Positions 17,267-26,428 of a stretch of 64,000 bases of DNA are shown here, one piece after another. The stretch spans positions 62,001 to 126,000 of the forward strand of contig NZ_JAMJXC010000006.1 of the NCBI RefSeq assembly GCF_023571765.1. Reading direction: 5' to 3'. The stretch is from Xanthobacter aminoxidans. GTDB taxonomy: Bacteria; Pseudomonadota; Alphaproteobacteria; Rhizobiales; Xanthobacteraceae. A program made the translations under genes and the position numbers. The notes beneath the pieces were generated by a model. The model did no database searches, was not told the DNA's origin, and worked only from the letters and a program-made list of their open reading frames with translations. Every line of letters starts with the position of its first letter. Position 1 is the stretch's first letter.

Positions 17267-20200
17267 ATGGACCTTCGCCGTCGTCTCCTCAGCTTCCGTC
17301 CTATGGGCGCGCGCCTTGGTCTTGCCGTCGCACTGACGGCTGGCGTGGCCCTCGCACCCGTTTTGGCCCTCGCGCCCGCCTTCGCCCAGCAGGCCCGGCC
17401 CCAGACGCCCGCCGCCCAGCCCGCGCCCGCCCAGCCGGCGACCCCGCTGCCGCCCCGCGCGGCGAGCCAGAAGACGTTCCAGCGGCAGGATCTGATCGCC
17501 GGCGCTCGGCGCTATGAGCGGCTGCTGCGCCGCGAGGCCACCGCCCCGAGCGGTCCGCTGGACAAGGCCCGGCGCGACGCCGCCCAGGCCTTCCAGCGCA
17601 ATGACGCCCGCGCCGCCGCCGAGCTTTACGCCGGCCTCGCGCTGGTGCAGGCGCAGGACCCGGGCATCTGGATGCGCCTCGCCCGCTCCCTCGCCGCCAT
17701 CAAGCCCACCGACGACGAGGACGCCTCCACCTTCATCGACAATGCGCTGGCCGCCGCCTTCATCGCCTATCGCCGCGCCACCACGCGGGTGGAGGAGGGC
17801 GAGGCGCTCTCCTTCATCGGCCATGTCTATGCCGACCGGCGCCTGTGGCAGCCGGCCATCGACACCATGAAGCTGGCGCTGGAGCTGCGCGACACCCCCG
17901 CCGACCGCGCCTTCTACGACAAGCTGAAGGACGAGCACGGCTTCCGGCTGGTGGACTATTCGGTCGAATCCGACGCCGTGATGCCCCGCGCCTGCGTGCA
18001 ATTCTCCGACGATATCGCGCCGGGCACCGACTTTTCCGCCTTCGTGCAGGTGGGCGGCATGGACAAGCCCGCCATCACCGGCGAGGCGCGGCAGATCTGC
18101 GTGGAGGGCCTCAAGCACGGCTCCCGCTACACCATCGCGGTGCGGCCCGGCGTGCCCTCGGCCAATGGCGAGAAGCTGAAGAAGGCCACCGAGCTTTCCA
18201 TCTATGTGCGTGATCGCCAGCCCTCCGCCCATTTCTCCGGCCGCAACTATGTGCTGCCGCGCACCGGGCAGAAGGGCATCCCCGTCACCTCGGTCAATTC
18301 GCGCGAGCTGAAGATCAAGGTGCTGCGCATCGGCGACCGGGGCCTCGTGCCCACCGCCATCCAGGGCGAGTTCCGCCAGGGTCTCGACGGCTATGTGCGC
18401 GAGCGTCTCGCCGAGGGCGCCGGCATCGAGGTGTTCTCCGGCACGCTGGAGGTGGACGGCGCGCTGAATGCCGATGTGGTCACCGCCATCCCCGTCAACG
18501 AGGCGGTGGGCAAGCTGGAAGCCGGCGTCTACGCCATGACCGCGGAGCCGCGCGAGACCTCCGGCGACGACGATTACGGCAGCCTCGCCACCCAGTGGTT
18601 CATCGTCTCCGACCTCGGCATGACCGCCTTGGCCGGCCCGGACGGCGTGCATGTGCTGGTGCGCTCGCTGGGCAGCGCCGAGCCGGTGGCCGGGGCGGAC
18701 GTGACGCTTGTTGCGCGTTCGAATGAGGTGCTGGGCACCGCGAAGACCGACGCCAACGGCTATGCCCGCTTCGATGCCGGCCTCTCCCGCGGCCCCGCCG
18801 GCATGGGGCCGGAGGTGGTGACGGCGCGCGCCGCCAATGGCGACTACGCCTTCCTCTCCATGAAGGAGAATGCCTTCGACCTCACCGACCGGGGCGTCTC
18901 CGGCCGCGAGGCGCCGGGCGCGCTGGATGCCTTCCTCGCCACCGAGCGCGGCGTCTACCGCTCCGGCGAGACGGTGCATGTCACTGTCCTTTTGCGCGAC
19001 GCGGCGGGCAATGCGGCGCCCAACGTGCCCCTCACCGTGCAACTGGTGCGCCCCGATGGCGTCGCCGACCGCCGCGTGGTGGTGCAGGACCAGGGCGCGG
19101 GCGGGCGCACGCTCGATCTGCCCATCCTCAAGGGCGCCATGACCGGCACCTGGCGGGCCAAGGCGCTCACCGACCTGAAGGCCCCCGCCATCGGCGAGGT
19201 GACGTTCCTGGTCGAGGATTACGTTCCCGACCGGGTGGAGTTCGACCTCACGGCCCGCACGCCGCGCCTGCCGCGTGACAAGGCGGTGGAGGTACTGGTG
19301 GAGGGCCGCTTCCTGTTCGGCGCCCCCGCCTCCGGCCTCGACGTGGAGGCGGAGACCGAGCTGCGCGCCGCCGCCAACCGGCCCGGCTTCGCCGGCTATG
19401 CCTTCGGCAATGCGCAGGACGAGGTGCTGGCCGAGCGCCAGCCCACGGCCGACGCCCCCGTCACCGACGCCCGTGGCCGCGCCACGCTCCGCCTGCTGGC
19501 GGGCCAGCTCCCCAAGACCGCCCGGCCGCTGGAGATGGAAGCCTTCGTGCGCCTCGTGGAGGCCGGCGGCCGCGCCGTCCAGCGCACCATCGTGCTCCCG
19601 CTCGCGCCGGCCGGCAGCCAGATCGGCGTGAAGCCGCTGTTCGCCGATCGCGTCCGCGAGGGCGAGACGGCGAATTTCGACGTGGTGGTGGCGGGCGTGG
19701 ACGACAAGCTGCTCGCCTCGCCCGGCCTCACCTGGAAGCTCTCGCGCATCGAGACGCGCTACCAGTGGTACCGCGTGAGCGGCTCGTGGGATTATGAGCC
19801 GGTGAAGACCGTGACCCGCGTCGGCGAAGGCACCATCGCCACCACCGCCGATGGGCCGGCCCGCCTCTCCGTGCCCACCCAGTACGGCCGCTACCGCCTC
19901 GACCTCACCGGCGACGGCCTGCCGCTCACCTCCCTCACCTTCGAGGCCGGCTTCGGCGGCGACGGCAATGCCGACACGCCGGACCGCCTGGAACTGACCC
20001 TCGACAAACCCGCCTACGCCGCCGGCGACACGCTGGAAGCCACGCTCACCGCGCGCACGGCCGGCACCGCCACGGTGATGGTGGTGAATGACGGTGTGCG
20101 CGCCTCCAAGGTGCTGCAGGTGCAGCCGGGCGCCGCCAAGGTCAGCTTCAAGGTGGAGGGCGGCTGGGGGCCGGGGGCCTATGTGGTGGCCTTCCTCCAC

Positions 20201-22585
20201 CGCCCGCTGGATGTTCAGGCGAGCCGCATGCCCGGCCGCGCCATGGGCCTCTCCTGGTTCTCGGTGGACAAGGAGGCGCGCACCCTGAAGGTGGAGCTGT
20301 CCCCGCCCGCCGAGATGCGCCCCAACACCACGCTCGGCATTCCGGTGAAGGTGTCGAACCTGCCGGCCGGCGAGAAGGCCTATGTGACGGTGGCGGCGGT
20401 GGATGTGGGCATCCTCAACCTCACCGGCTACAAGCCGCCGGCGCCGGACAATGTGGTGTTCGGCCAGCGCCGGCTCGCCGCCGAGATCCGCGACTTCTAC
20501 GGCGCGCTCATCGACGGCATGCAGGGCGCGGCCGGCCGGCTGCGCTCCGGCGGCGACGGCAGCGAGACGGCGATGATGGCGAGCCCGCCGCAGGGCCCGC
20601 CCGTCGCCCTCTTCTCCGGCCTCGTGGACGTCGGGGCGGACGGCACCGCTACCGTCTCCTTCCCCGTGCCCGCCTTCGACGGCACGCTCCGCGTGATGGC
20701 CATCGCCTGGAGCCAGAACCGGCTCGGCCACGCTTCGGCCGATGTGGTGGTGCGCGACAAGGTGGTGATGCTCGCCACCTTGCCGCGCTTCCTCGCCTCC
20801 GGCGACCGCTCCAGCGTCAACCTGGACCTGACCAATGTGGAAGGCCCGGCGGGGGAGTATCGCCTGGAGGTGACCGCCACCGGCGCCGCCGCTGTCACCG
20901 GCACCGTGCCCCCCGTCACGCTGGCCCAGAAGCAGCGCCAGTCCGTGCGCCTCGCGCTGGAGGGCCGGGGCGTCGGCCCCGCCACGCTCACGGCGCGGCT
21001 GACGGGGCAGGGCATCGACATCACCCGCTCGTTCCAGATGCAGGTGCGCCCGGCCTATCCCGACATCGAGCGGCGCACGGTGCGCAATCTCGCCCCCGGC
21101 GAGAGCATCAGCGTGTCGCGCGATCTCCTCGCCGATCTGCTGCCGGGCACCGGCAGCGTGGCGGTGAGCGTGTCGCCCTCCAGCACCATCGACGTGCCGG
21201 CGCTGCTGGCGGCGCTGGACCGCTACCCCTATGGCTGCACCGAGCAGGTGACGAGCCGCGCCCTGCCGCTGCTCTCCTACAACGACCTCTCCGTCCTCGT
21301 GGGCCGGGCGAAAGACCCGGAGGCCGACCAGCGCATCCGCGACGCCATCGTCCGCGTCTTCTCGCGGCAGGGGTCGGACGGCTCGTTCGGCCTGTGGTCG
21401 GCGGGCGGCAGCGATACGTGGCTCGACGCCTATGTGGTGGATTTCCTCACCCGGGCGAAGGAGAAGGGCTTCACCGTTCCCGATCAGGCCTTCTCGCTGG
21501 CTCTGGACCGGCTGCGCAACACGGTGAACCTCGCGGGGGCCGACATGCGCTCCGCCAGCGAGGGCCTCGCCTATGCCCTCTACGTGCTGGCCCGCAACGG
21601 CCGCGCGCCCTTGGGCGACCTGCGCTACATCGCCGACACGCGGCTGAAGGATCTCTCCTCGCCGCTGGCCCGCGGGCAGGTGGGCGCGGCCCTCGCGCTG
21701 CTGGGCGACCGCACCCGCGCGGAACGGGCGTTCAACGTGGCGCTGGAGGGCATTCCCGCCAGCGCCACCGCGCCGGAGATCGGCCGTTCCGATTTCGGCT
21801 CCGTGCTGCGCGACGCTGCCGCCCTCACCGTGCTCGCCCGCGAGGCGGGGCTGGACAAGGTGGCCGCCGTGGCGCTCGCCCGCGTGGATGCGGCGCGGGT
21901 GCGCACGGAGCGCACCTCCACGCAGGAGAATGCGTGGATGCTGCTCGCCGCCCGCACGCTCGCCGCCAGCGCCGCCAACATGACGCTGGAGGTGGATGGC
22001 GGCCTCGTGCGCGGCCCGTTCGGCAGCAAGCTCTCGCGCGCCGATCTGGAGCGCGGGCCGCTCACGCTGCGCAATGCCGGCACCGAGGCGGTGAAGGTGG
22101 TGATCGGCGTCAACGGTGCGCCGGTCGCGCCCGAGCCGGCCATCGCCAAGGGCTTCTCGCTGGACCGCAAGTATTTCACCCTCGATGGCAAGCCGGCGGA
22201 CCCCACCAAGGCGGTGCAGAACCAGCGCTTCGCGGTGGTGCTCACCTTCTCGGAGGAGAAGAGCGCGCTCGCCGACGTGCTGCTGGTGGACTTCCTGCCG
22301 GCGGGCTTCGAGATCGAGAACCCCAACCTCATCAAGGGCGGCGACGGCGGCTTCACCTGGCTCGACGAGACCAGCGAGGCCGGCCATGTGGAGTTCCGCG
22401 ATGACCGCTTCGTCGCCTCGGTGACGCGACAGGAGGGCGACGAGCCCTTCGTGGTCGCCTACACGGTGCGGGCGGTCTCGCCCGGCCGCTATGCCCACCC
22501 GCCGGCCATGGTGGAAGACATGTATCGCCCCGACCGCTTCGCCCGCACGGCGGCCGGCAGCATGGAGGTTGCGCCCGCCCGATGA
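17267..22585 (+). CDS. Bacterial alpha-2-macroglobulin family protein
   Basis: A 1772-aa secreted protease-trap protein. The signal peptide spans about residues 1-42 (ends PAFA-QQ), followed by a Pro/Ala-rich linker, many MG-type beta domains and a thioester domain. The thioester motif is CTEQ with Cys1324 in YPYGCTEQVTSR, so the covalent trap looks intact. No lipobox cysteine is present, so it is probably soluble in the periplasm rather than lipid-anchored like E. coli YfhM. Start: ATG at 17267 after GAGGGAG, in front of the signal peptide; the frame is open further upstream but holds only repeat-rich sequence. It overlaps pbpC by four bases, the common bacterial arrangement, suggesting trapping of proteases when peptidoglycan is breached and repaired. 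Confidence 0.93.
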   Translation: MDLRRRLLSFRPMGARLGLAVALTAGVALAPVLALAPAFAQQARPQTPAAQPAPAQPATPLPPRAASQKTFQRQDLIAGARRYERLLRREATAPSGPLDKARRDAAQAFQRNDARAAAELYAGLALVQAQDPGIWMRLARSLAAIKPTDDEDASTFIDNALAAAFIAYRRATTRVEEGEALSFIGHVYADRRLWQPAIDTMKLALELRDTPADRAFYDKLKDEHGFRLVDYSVESDAVMPRACVQFSDDIAPGTDFSAFVQVGGMDKPAITGEARQICVEGLKHGSRYTIAVRPGVPSANGEKLKKATELSIYVRDRQPSAHFSGRNYVLPRTGQKGIPVTSVNSRELKIKVLRIGDRGLVPTAIQGEFRQGLDGYVRERLAEGAGIEVFSGTLEVDGALNADVVTAIPVNEAVGKLEAGVYAMTAEPRETSGDDDYGSLATQWFIVSDLGMTALAGPDGVHVLVRSLGSAEPVAGADVTLVARSNEVLGTAKTDANGYARFDAGLSRGPAGMGPEVVTARAANGDYAFLSMKENAFDLTDRGVSGREAPGALDAFLATERGVYRSGETVHVTVLLRDAAGNAAPNVPLTVQLVRPDGVADRRVVVQDQGAGGRTLDLPILKGAMTGTWRAKALTDLKAPAIGEVTFLVEDYVPDRVEFDLTARTPRLPRDKAVEVLVEGRFLFGAPASGLDVEAETELRAAANRPGFAGYAFGNAQDEVLAERQPTADAPVTDARGRATLRLLAGQLPKTARPLEMEAFVRLVEAGGRAVQRTIVLPLAPAGSQIGVKPLFADRVREGETANFDVVVAGVDDKLLASPGLTWKLSRIETRYQWYRVSGSWDYEPVKTVTRVGEGTIATTADGPARLSVPTQYGRYRLDLTGDGLPLTSLTFEAGFGGDGNADTPDRLELTLDKPAYAAGDTLEATLTARTAGTATVMVVNDGVRASKVLQVQPGAAKVSFKVEGGWGPGAYVVAFLHRPLDVQASRMPGRAMGLSWFSVDKEARTLKVELSPPAEMRPNTTLGIPVKVSNLPAGEKAYVTVAAVDVGILNLTGYKPPAPDNVVFGQRRLAAEIRDFYGALIDGMQGAAGRLRSGGDGSETAMMASPPQGPPVALFSGLVDVGADGTATVSFPVPAFDGTLRVMAIAWSQNRLGHASADVVVRDKVVMLATLPRFLASGDRSSVNLDLTNVEGPAGEYRLEVTATGAAAVTGTVPPVTLAQKQRQSVRLALEGRGVGPATLTARLTGQGIDITRSFQMQVRPAYPDIERRTVRNLAPGESISVSRDLLADLLPGTGSVAVSVSPSSTIDVPALLAALDRYPYGCTEQVTSRALPLLSYNDLSVLVGRAKDPEADQRIRDAIVRVFSRQGSDGSFGLWSAGGSDTWLDAYVVDFLTRAKEKGFTVPDQAFSLALDRLRNTVNLAGADMRSASEGLAYALYVLARNGRAPLGDLRYIADTRLKDLSSPLARGQVGAALALLGDRTRAERAFNVALEGIPASATAPEIGRSDFGSVLRDAAALTVLAREAGLDKVAAVALARVDAARVRTERTSTQENAWMLLAARTLAASAANMTLEVDGGLVRGPFGSKLSRADLERGPLTLRNAGTEAVKVVIGVNGAPVAPEPAIAKGFSLDRKYFTLDGKPADPTKAVQNQRFAVVLTFSEEKSALADVLLVDFLPAGFEIENPNLIKGGDGGFTWLDETSEAGHVEFRDDRFVASVTRQEGDEPFVVAYTVRAVSPGRYAHPPAMVEDMYRPDRFARTAAGSMEVAPAR

Positions 22586-24669
22586 GCGGCCCCGGCGAGA
22601 TCGGCGCCCCCCGCACCGCCCCCCGACACCGCTGGCGCTGGATGGCAGGTGCGGCGGCGCTCGGCCTCGTGCTGGCGCTCGGGGCCGGCGCGGTGGGGCT
22701 CGCCGTCATCCGCGCCGATGCGCCGCCGCCGCCCGAGCCCAAGGTCTCGGCCGAGGTGGTGGACAAGGAGGGCCGCCTGCTGCGCCCCTTCGCCTTGCCG
22801 GACGGGCGCTGGCGGCTGGCGGCGTCGGCAACGGACGTGGACCCGCGCCTCGTCGCCATGATCCTCGCCTATGAGGACCGGCGCTTCCGCGACCACATGG
22901 GCATCGATGCCATTGCCCTGCTGCGCGCGGCGGGGCAGGCGGCCGGGTCCCTGCGGGTCGTCTCCGGCGGTTCGACCCTGACCATGCAGGTGGCGCGGCT
23001 CACCTTGCCGCCGCGTGCCCGCACGCTGGGCGCCAAGCTCGCCCAGATGCGCCGCGCGCTGGAGCTGGAGGCGCGGCTCTCCAAGGACGAGATCCTCTCG
23101 CTCTATCTCACCCTTGCCCCCTATGGCGGCAACATCGAGGGGGTGCGGGCGGCCTCCCTCACCTATCTCGGCAAGGAGCCGCGCCGGCTGACGCTCGGCG
23201 AGGCGGCATTGCTGGTGGCGCTGCCGCAATCGCCCGAGACGCGCCGGCCGGACCGTTATCCTGCCCGCGCCAGGGCGGCCCGCGACCGGGTGCTGGACCG
23301 CCTCGCCGCGCAGGGCTTCATCGCGCCGGACGAGGTGCGCGTCGCCAGGGCCGAGGCCGTGCCCACGGCCCGCCGGCCTTTGCCGCAGATCGCGCCCCAC
23401 CTCTCCGAGGAGATGGCGGCCGAGCGGCCGGACCTTTCCCGCCACCTCTCTACGCTGGATGCCCCATTGCAGGAGCGGCTGGAGGAGCTGGTGCGCGAGC
23501 GCACCCGCACGCTGGGGCGCGGGCTCTCCGCCGCCATCGTGGTGATGGACAATGACAGCGCCGAGGTGCGCGCCTATGTGGCCGCCGCCGATTATTTCGA
23601 CAGGGACCGGGCCGGCGCCGTGGACCTCGCCCGTGCCGTGCGCTCGCCGGGCTCCACGCTCAAGCCCTTCATCTATGCGCTGGCCTTCGAGGACGGCATC
23701 GCCCATCCCGAGACATTGATCGAGGATCGCCCCGCCCGCTTCGGCGCGTGGCGGCCGGAGAATTTCGACCGCACCTTCCAGGGCACCCTCTCGGTGCGCA
23801 AGGCGCTGCAATTATCGCTGAACGTGCCGGCGGTGCGGCTGCTGGAGGCGGTGGGGCCGCAGAGGCTCGCGAGCCGCATGCAGCAGGCGGGCGGGCGGCT
23901 GGAACTGCCCCCCGGCGCCGCGCCGGCCCTGCCCATGGGCCTTGGCGGCGTGGGCATCCGCCTCATCGACCTCACCACCCTCTATGCAGCTTTGGCGCGG
24001 GGCGGGGAGGCCCATGCCCCGGTCTTCCGCCGGGGCGACGGGGCGGTGGCGGCGCCGCGCAAGGCCCGCCTCGTGGACGAGGTGGCCGCCTGGTATGTGG
24101 GCCAGTGTCTGCTGGGCACGCCGGCGCCGGAGAATGCGCTCGGCGGGCGCATCGCCTTCAAGACCGGCACCTCCTACGGCTATCGCGACAGCTGGGCGGT
24201 AGGCTTCGACGGGCGGCGCACGGTGGGCGTCTGGGTCGGCCGTCCGGACGGGCAGGCCGTGCCCGACCTCACCGGCCGCGCGGCGGCGGCCCCTTTGCTG
24301 TTCGACGCCTTCGCCCGCATCGTGCGCACCCCGGCGAGCCTCGCCGCCGCCCCGCGCGGGGCGGTGATGGCCGGCAATGCAAGGCTGCCTCCGCCCCAGC
24401 GGCATTTCGGCCGGGCGCGTCAGGAGCAGGCGCTGGAGGTGGTCTATCCCCCCGACGGCGCGCGCGTCGCGGCCGAGGGGGCGGAAACGCTGGCCCTCAA
24501 GGTGGACGGCGGCACCTTCCCCCTGACCCTGCTCATGGACGGCCGCCCGGTGGCGCGGGTGGAGGATCGCCGCACCTTGTTCTGGACCCCGCCCGGCCGC
24601 GGCTTCGCCCGCCTCACGGTCATCGATGCGGATGGCCGCAGCGACAGCGTGACGGTGAAGGTGGAGTGA
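22582..24669 (+). CDS. pbpC: Penicillin-binding protein 1C
   Basis: Bifunctional peptidoglycan synthase, 695 aa. One N-terminal transmembrane helix (about 20-45) is followed by a GT51 glycosyltransferase domain with catalytic Glu98 in EDRRF and GGSTLTMQVARL. The transpeptidase domain has Ser358 in STLK, an SLN motif and Lys527 in KTGTS. A C-terminal PBP1C-type beta domain follows. Its start overlaps the alpha-2-macroglobulin stop (ATGA), so both are one operon. Confidence 0.95.
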   Translation: MSGPGEIGAPRTAPRHRWRWMAGAAALGLVLALGAGAVGLAVIRADAPPPPEPKVSAEVVDKEGRLLRPFALPDGRWRLAASATDVDPRLVAMILAYEDRRFRDHMGIDAIALLRAAGQAAGSLRVVSGGSTLTMQVARLTLPPRARTLGAKLAQMRRALELEARLSKDEILSLYLTLAPYGGNIEGVRAASLTYLGKEPRRLTLGEAALLVALPQSPETRRPDRYPARARAARDRVLDRLAAQGFIAPDEVRVARAEAVPTARRPLPQIAPHLSEEMAAERPDLSRHLSTLDAPLQERLEELVRERTRTLGRGLSAAIVVMDNDSAEVRAYVAAADYFDRDRAGAVDLARAVRSPGSTLKPFIYALAFEDGIAHPETLIEDRPARFGAWRPENFDRTFQGTLSVRKALQLSLNVPAVRLLEAVGPQRLASRMQQAGGRLELPPGAAPALPMGLGGVGIRLIDLTTLYAALARGGEAHAPVFRRGDGAVAAPRKARLVDEVAAWYVGQCLLGTPAPENALGGRIAFKTGTSYGYRDSWAVGFDGRRTVGVWVGRPDGQAVPDLTGRAAAAPLLFDAFARIVRTPASLAAAPRGAVMAGNARLPPPQRHFGRARQEQALEVVYPPDGARVAAEGAETLALKVDGGTFPLTLLMDGRPVARVEDRRTLFWTPPGRGFARLTVIDADGRSDSVTVKVE

Positions 24670-24671
24670 GC

Positions 24672-24702
24672 AAAAGAAAACCCGCTGCCTTGCGGCAGCG
24701 GG
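24672..24702 (-). terminator. Intrinsic terminator of the DUF1127 gene
   Basis: A 9-bp stem CCCGCTGCC/GGCAGCGGG (24681-24689 with 24694-24702) is followed on the minus strand by TTTTCTTTTG. It ends the minus-strand small gene and may also stop pbpC transcription. Confidence 0.75.
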
Positions 24703-24785
24703 TGGAGGGCACTGGGAGGAAACGCGGAAGACAGGAACTTAAGACCGGCCGCCGCGAAACCGCGCGGCCGGGCCTTCAGGAATTC

Positions 24786-24992
24786 TCAGAAGCCGCGGGC
24801 AACGGCCTGGGTGATGCGCTGACGGTCGAGGCCCATCTCGGCGAGCTCGCTGTTGGAGCGGCGCGAGAGGTACTCATAGCGCTCCGACATGGCGCGGGCT
24901 TCGGCGACGGCGTCGAGGAAGTCGCACACCGCATTGCCGATGCGACCGAAGAAGCCGGTTTCGCGGGGAGCATGTGCAGTGATCGTGACCAT
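24786..24992 (-). CDS. DUF1127 small protein
   Basis: A 68-aa protein with the C-terminal DUF1127 (YjiS-like) motif: YLSRRSNSELAEMGLDR followed by Q-R-I-T-Q-A. The start at 24992 is set by a GGAGG site eight bases upstream; the frame stays open upstream but has no ribosome site. Small DUF1127 proteins occur in many alphaproteobacteria; some have been linked to RNA binding and phosphate or carbon turnover. The function here is not known. Confidence 0.85.
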   Translation of the reverse strand: MVTITAHAPRETGFFGRIGNAVCDFLDAVAEARAMSERYEYLSRRSNSELAEMGLDRQRITQAVARGF

Positions 24993-25248
24993 TTTCGCCT
25001 CCATTTGATGAAGGCAAGATAGGCCATCCGCGTGCGATGCAATATAGCGGATTGTGCATGGCACCATTGCGTATGTCGTATACCACGAGGCCGGCCCGTC
25101 GCAGGGGTGTCGTCACATCGCGGACAGGCCCGACAGAAACGGGCCTGTGAATGGCGCGAAACGGGAGTTGAACCCGGCGATCGAATTGCGTATAGAGCCC
25201 ACCTGCCTCGGCAGACCCACCCGCCCCGCTCCTGCGCCGGCCGGGTGT

Positions 25249-25322
25249 TGGGGGATAGTTCAACGGTAGAACCGCGGACTCTGACTCCGTTAATCCTGGT
25301 TCGAATCCAGGTCCCCCAGCCA
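25249..25322 (+). tRNA. tRNA-Gln (anticodon CTG)
   Basis: A full cloverleaf: acceptor arms TGGGGGA (25249-25255) and TCCCCCA (25312-25318), D-arm GTTC/GAAC, anticodon stem GCGGA/TCCGT with loop CTCTGAC, and T-arm CCTGG-TTCGAAT-CCAGG. CCA at 25320-25322 is encoded. The anticodon CTG reads CAG codons for glutamine. Confidence 0.96.
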
Positions 25323-25563
25323 AATCAAGCGCCCATCCCAGATACAGACGCAGCCCGCATCGTGATGTCGGGTGTTGAAGCGCGTCGGCGGGTCCGGCTT
25401 CATCGGCCATTGCGCCGCACCTGACGCCTTGGGAGCTTGCCGCTGCCCTCGCCGGTCCACCGATTCTCCAGATGATCTTTCCGAGCTCGTGAACATGCGC
25501 GCCGCCGGCGCCAAGTCCGACGCCAAGGACGAAAAAATGGGGCCTTGGCGCATCTCGGGCGAC

Positions 25564-25588
25564 GGGTACGCTTCTGCGAAGCGTACCC
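25564..25588 (-). terminator. Hairpin downstream of the enol-lactonase gene
   Basis: A perfect 11-bp stem (25564-25574 with 25578-25588) with a three-base loop lies 23 bp past the stop of the minus-strand enol-lactonase gene. No clear T-run follows, so termination strength is uncertain. Confidence 0.55.
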
Positions 25589-25611
25589 GGAGACCGTTTA
25601 GAGGAGCCGTC

Positions 25612-26409
25612 TCACCCCGCCAGATGCGCGATCAGCAGGCGGGAGAGCGCTTCCGGCTGTTCCACGCAAGGGATGTGCGAGGCGTCGGCGATCACCTCCA
25701 GCCGTGCGCCGGGGATGGCCGCCCTCATGGCCTCGGCCGAGGCCGGGGAGGTGGCGGGGTCCTTGTCGCCCACCACGACCAGCGTTGGCGCGGAAATGGT
25801 GCCGGCGGAGGCGGTGAGGTCGGCGTCGCGCACGGCCATGGCGCAGCCCACGTAGCCCTCCAAAGTGGTGCGGGCCACCATGTTGACGTAGCCGCGGACG
25901 ATGTGGGGGACCCGCTCGCGGAAGCCGTCGGTGAACCAGCGGGCCATCACGCCGGGGGCGATGGCGGGAAGGCCGTCGCGGCGGATGCCGGCGAGGCGCT
26001 CGTTCCACACCGAGGCGGGGCCGATCTGCATGGCGGTGTCGCACAGAACGAGCCGATCCACCCGCGCCGGCGCATGGGCCGCCAGATGCTGGGCCACCAT
26101 GCCGCCGATGGAAAGGCCGCAGACATGCGCCTTTTCAATGCCCAGCGCGTCGAGCAGCCCCAGCGCATCCCCGGCGAGGGCGGCGATGGAATAGCCCGTG
26201 TTCTCGTCGGGCAGCGGCGCGGAGTCGGAGAGGCCGTGGCCGCGCATGTCGTAGCGCAGGACGCGAAAGCGGGAGAGGAGGGCCGGCATCACCGCATCCC
26301 ACACGAGGAAGCTGGTGCCGAGCGAATTGGCGAGCAGCAGGACCGGCGCCCCCTCCTCCCCTTCGAGCGCGTAATGGGTGGTGCGGCCGTCGACGGCGAT
26401 AAAGGGCAT
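25612..26409 (-). CDS. pcaD: 3-oxoadipate enol-lactonase-like alpha/beta hydrolase
   Basis: A 265-aa alpha/beta hydrolase closest in layout to PcaD, which opens 3-oxoadipate enol-lactone. Visible are the oxyanion region LLLANSLGTS, the nucleophile elbow GLSIGG (Ser near 98), a late Asp (VVGDKDPATSP) and His (DASHIPCVEQP). ATG at 26409 follows AGGAG. It is the last gene of the minus-strand catabolic operon, 19 bases after the cyclase gene. No protocatechuate or catechol dioxygenase is nearby, so the true lactone substrate may differ. Confidence 0.82.
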   Translation of the reverse strand: MPFIAVDGRTTHYALEGEEGAPVLLLANSLGTSFLVWDAVMPALLSRFRVLRYDMRGHGLSDSAPLPDENTGYSIAALAGDALGLLDALGIEKAHVCGLSIGGMVAQHLAAHAPARVDRLVLCDTAMQIGPASVWNERLAGIRRDGLPAIAPGVMARWFTDGFRERVPHIVRGYVNMVARTTLEGYVGCAMAVRDADLTASAGTISAPTLVVVGDKDPATSPASAEAMRAAIPGARLEVIADASHIPCVEQPEALSRLLIAHLAG

Positions 26410-26428
26410 CCGGGTCTCCTGTGGAAGA

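Noticed and set aside
16958-22498. A very long open frame antisense to the alpha-2-macroglobulin gene
   Set aside because: It encodes a biased His/Gly/Arg/Glu-rich product with no domain and mirrors the codon pattern of the real gene; typical GC-rich antisense artefact.
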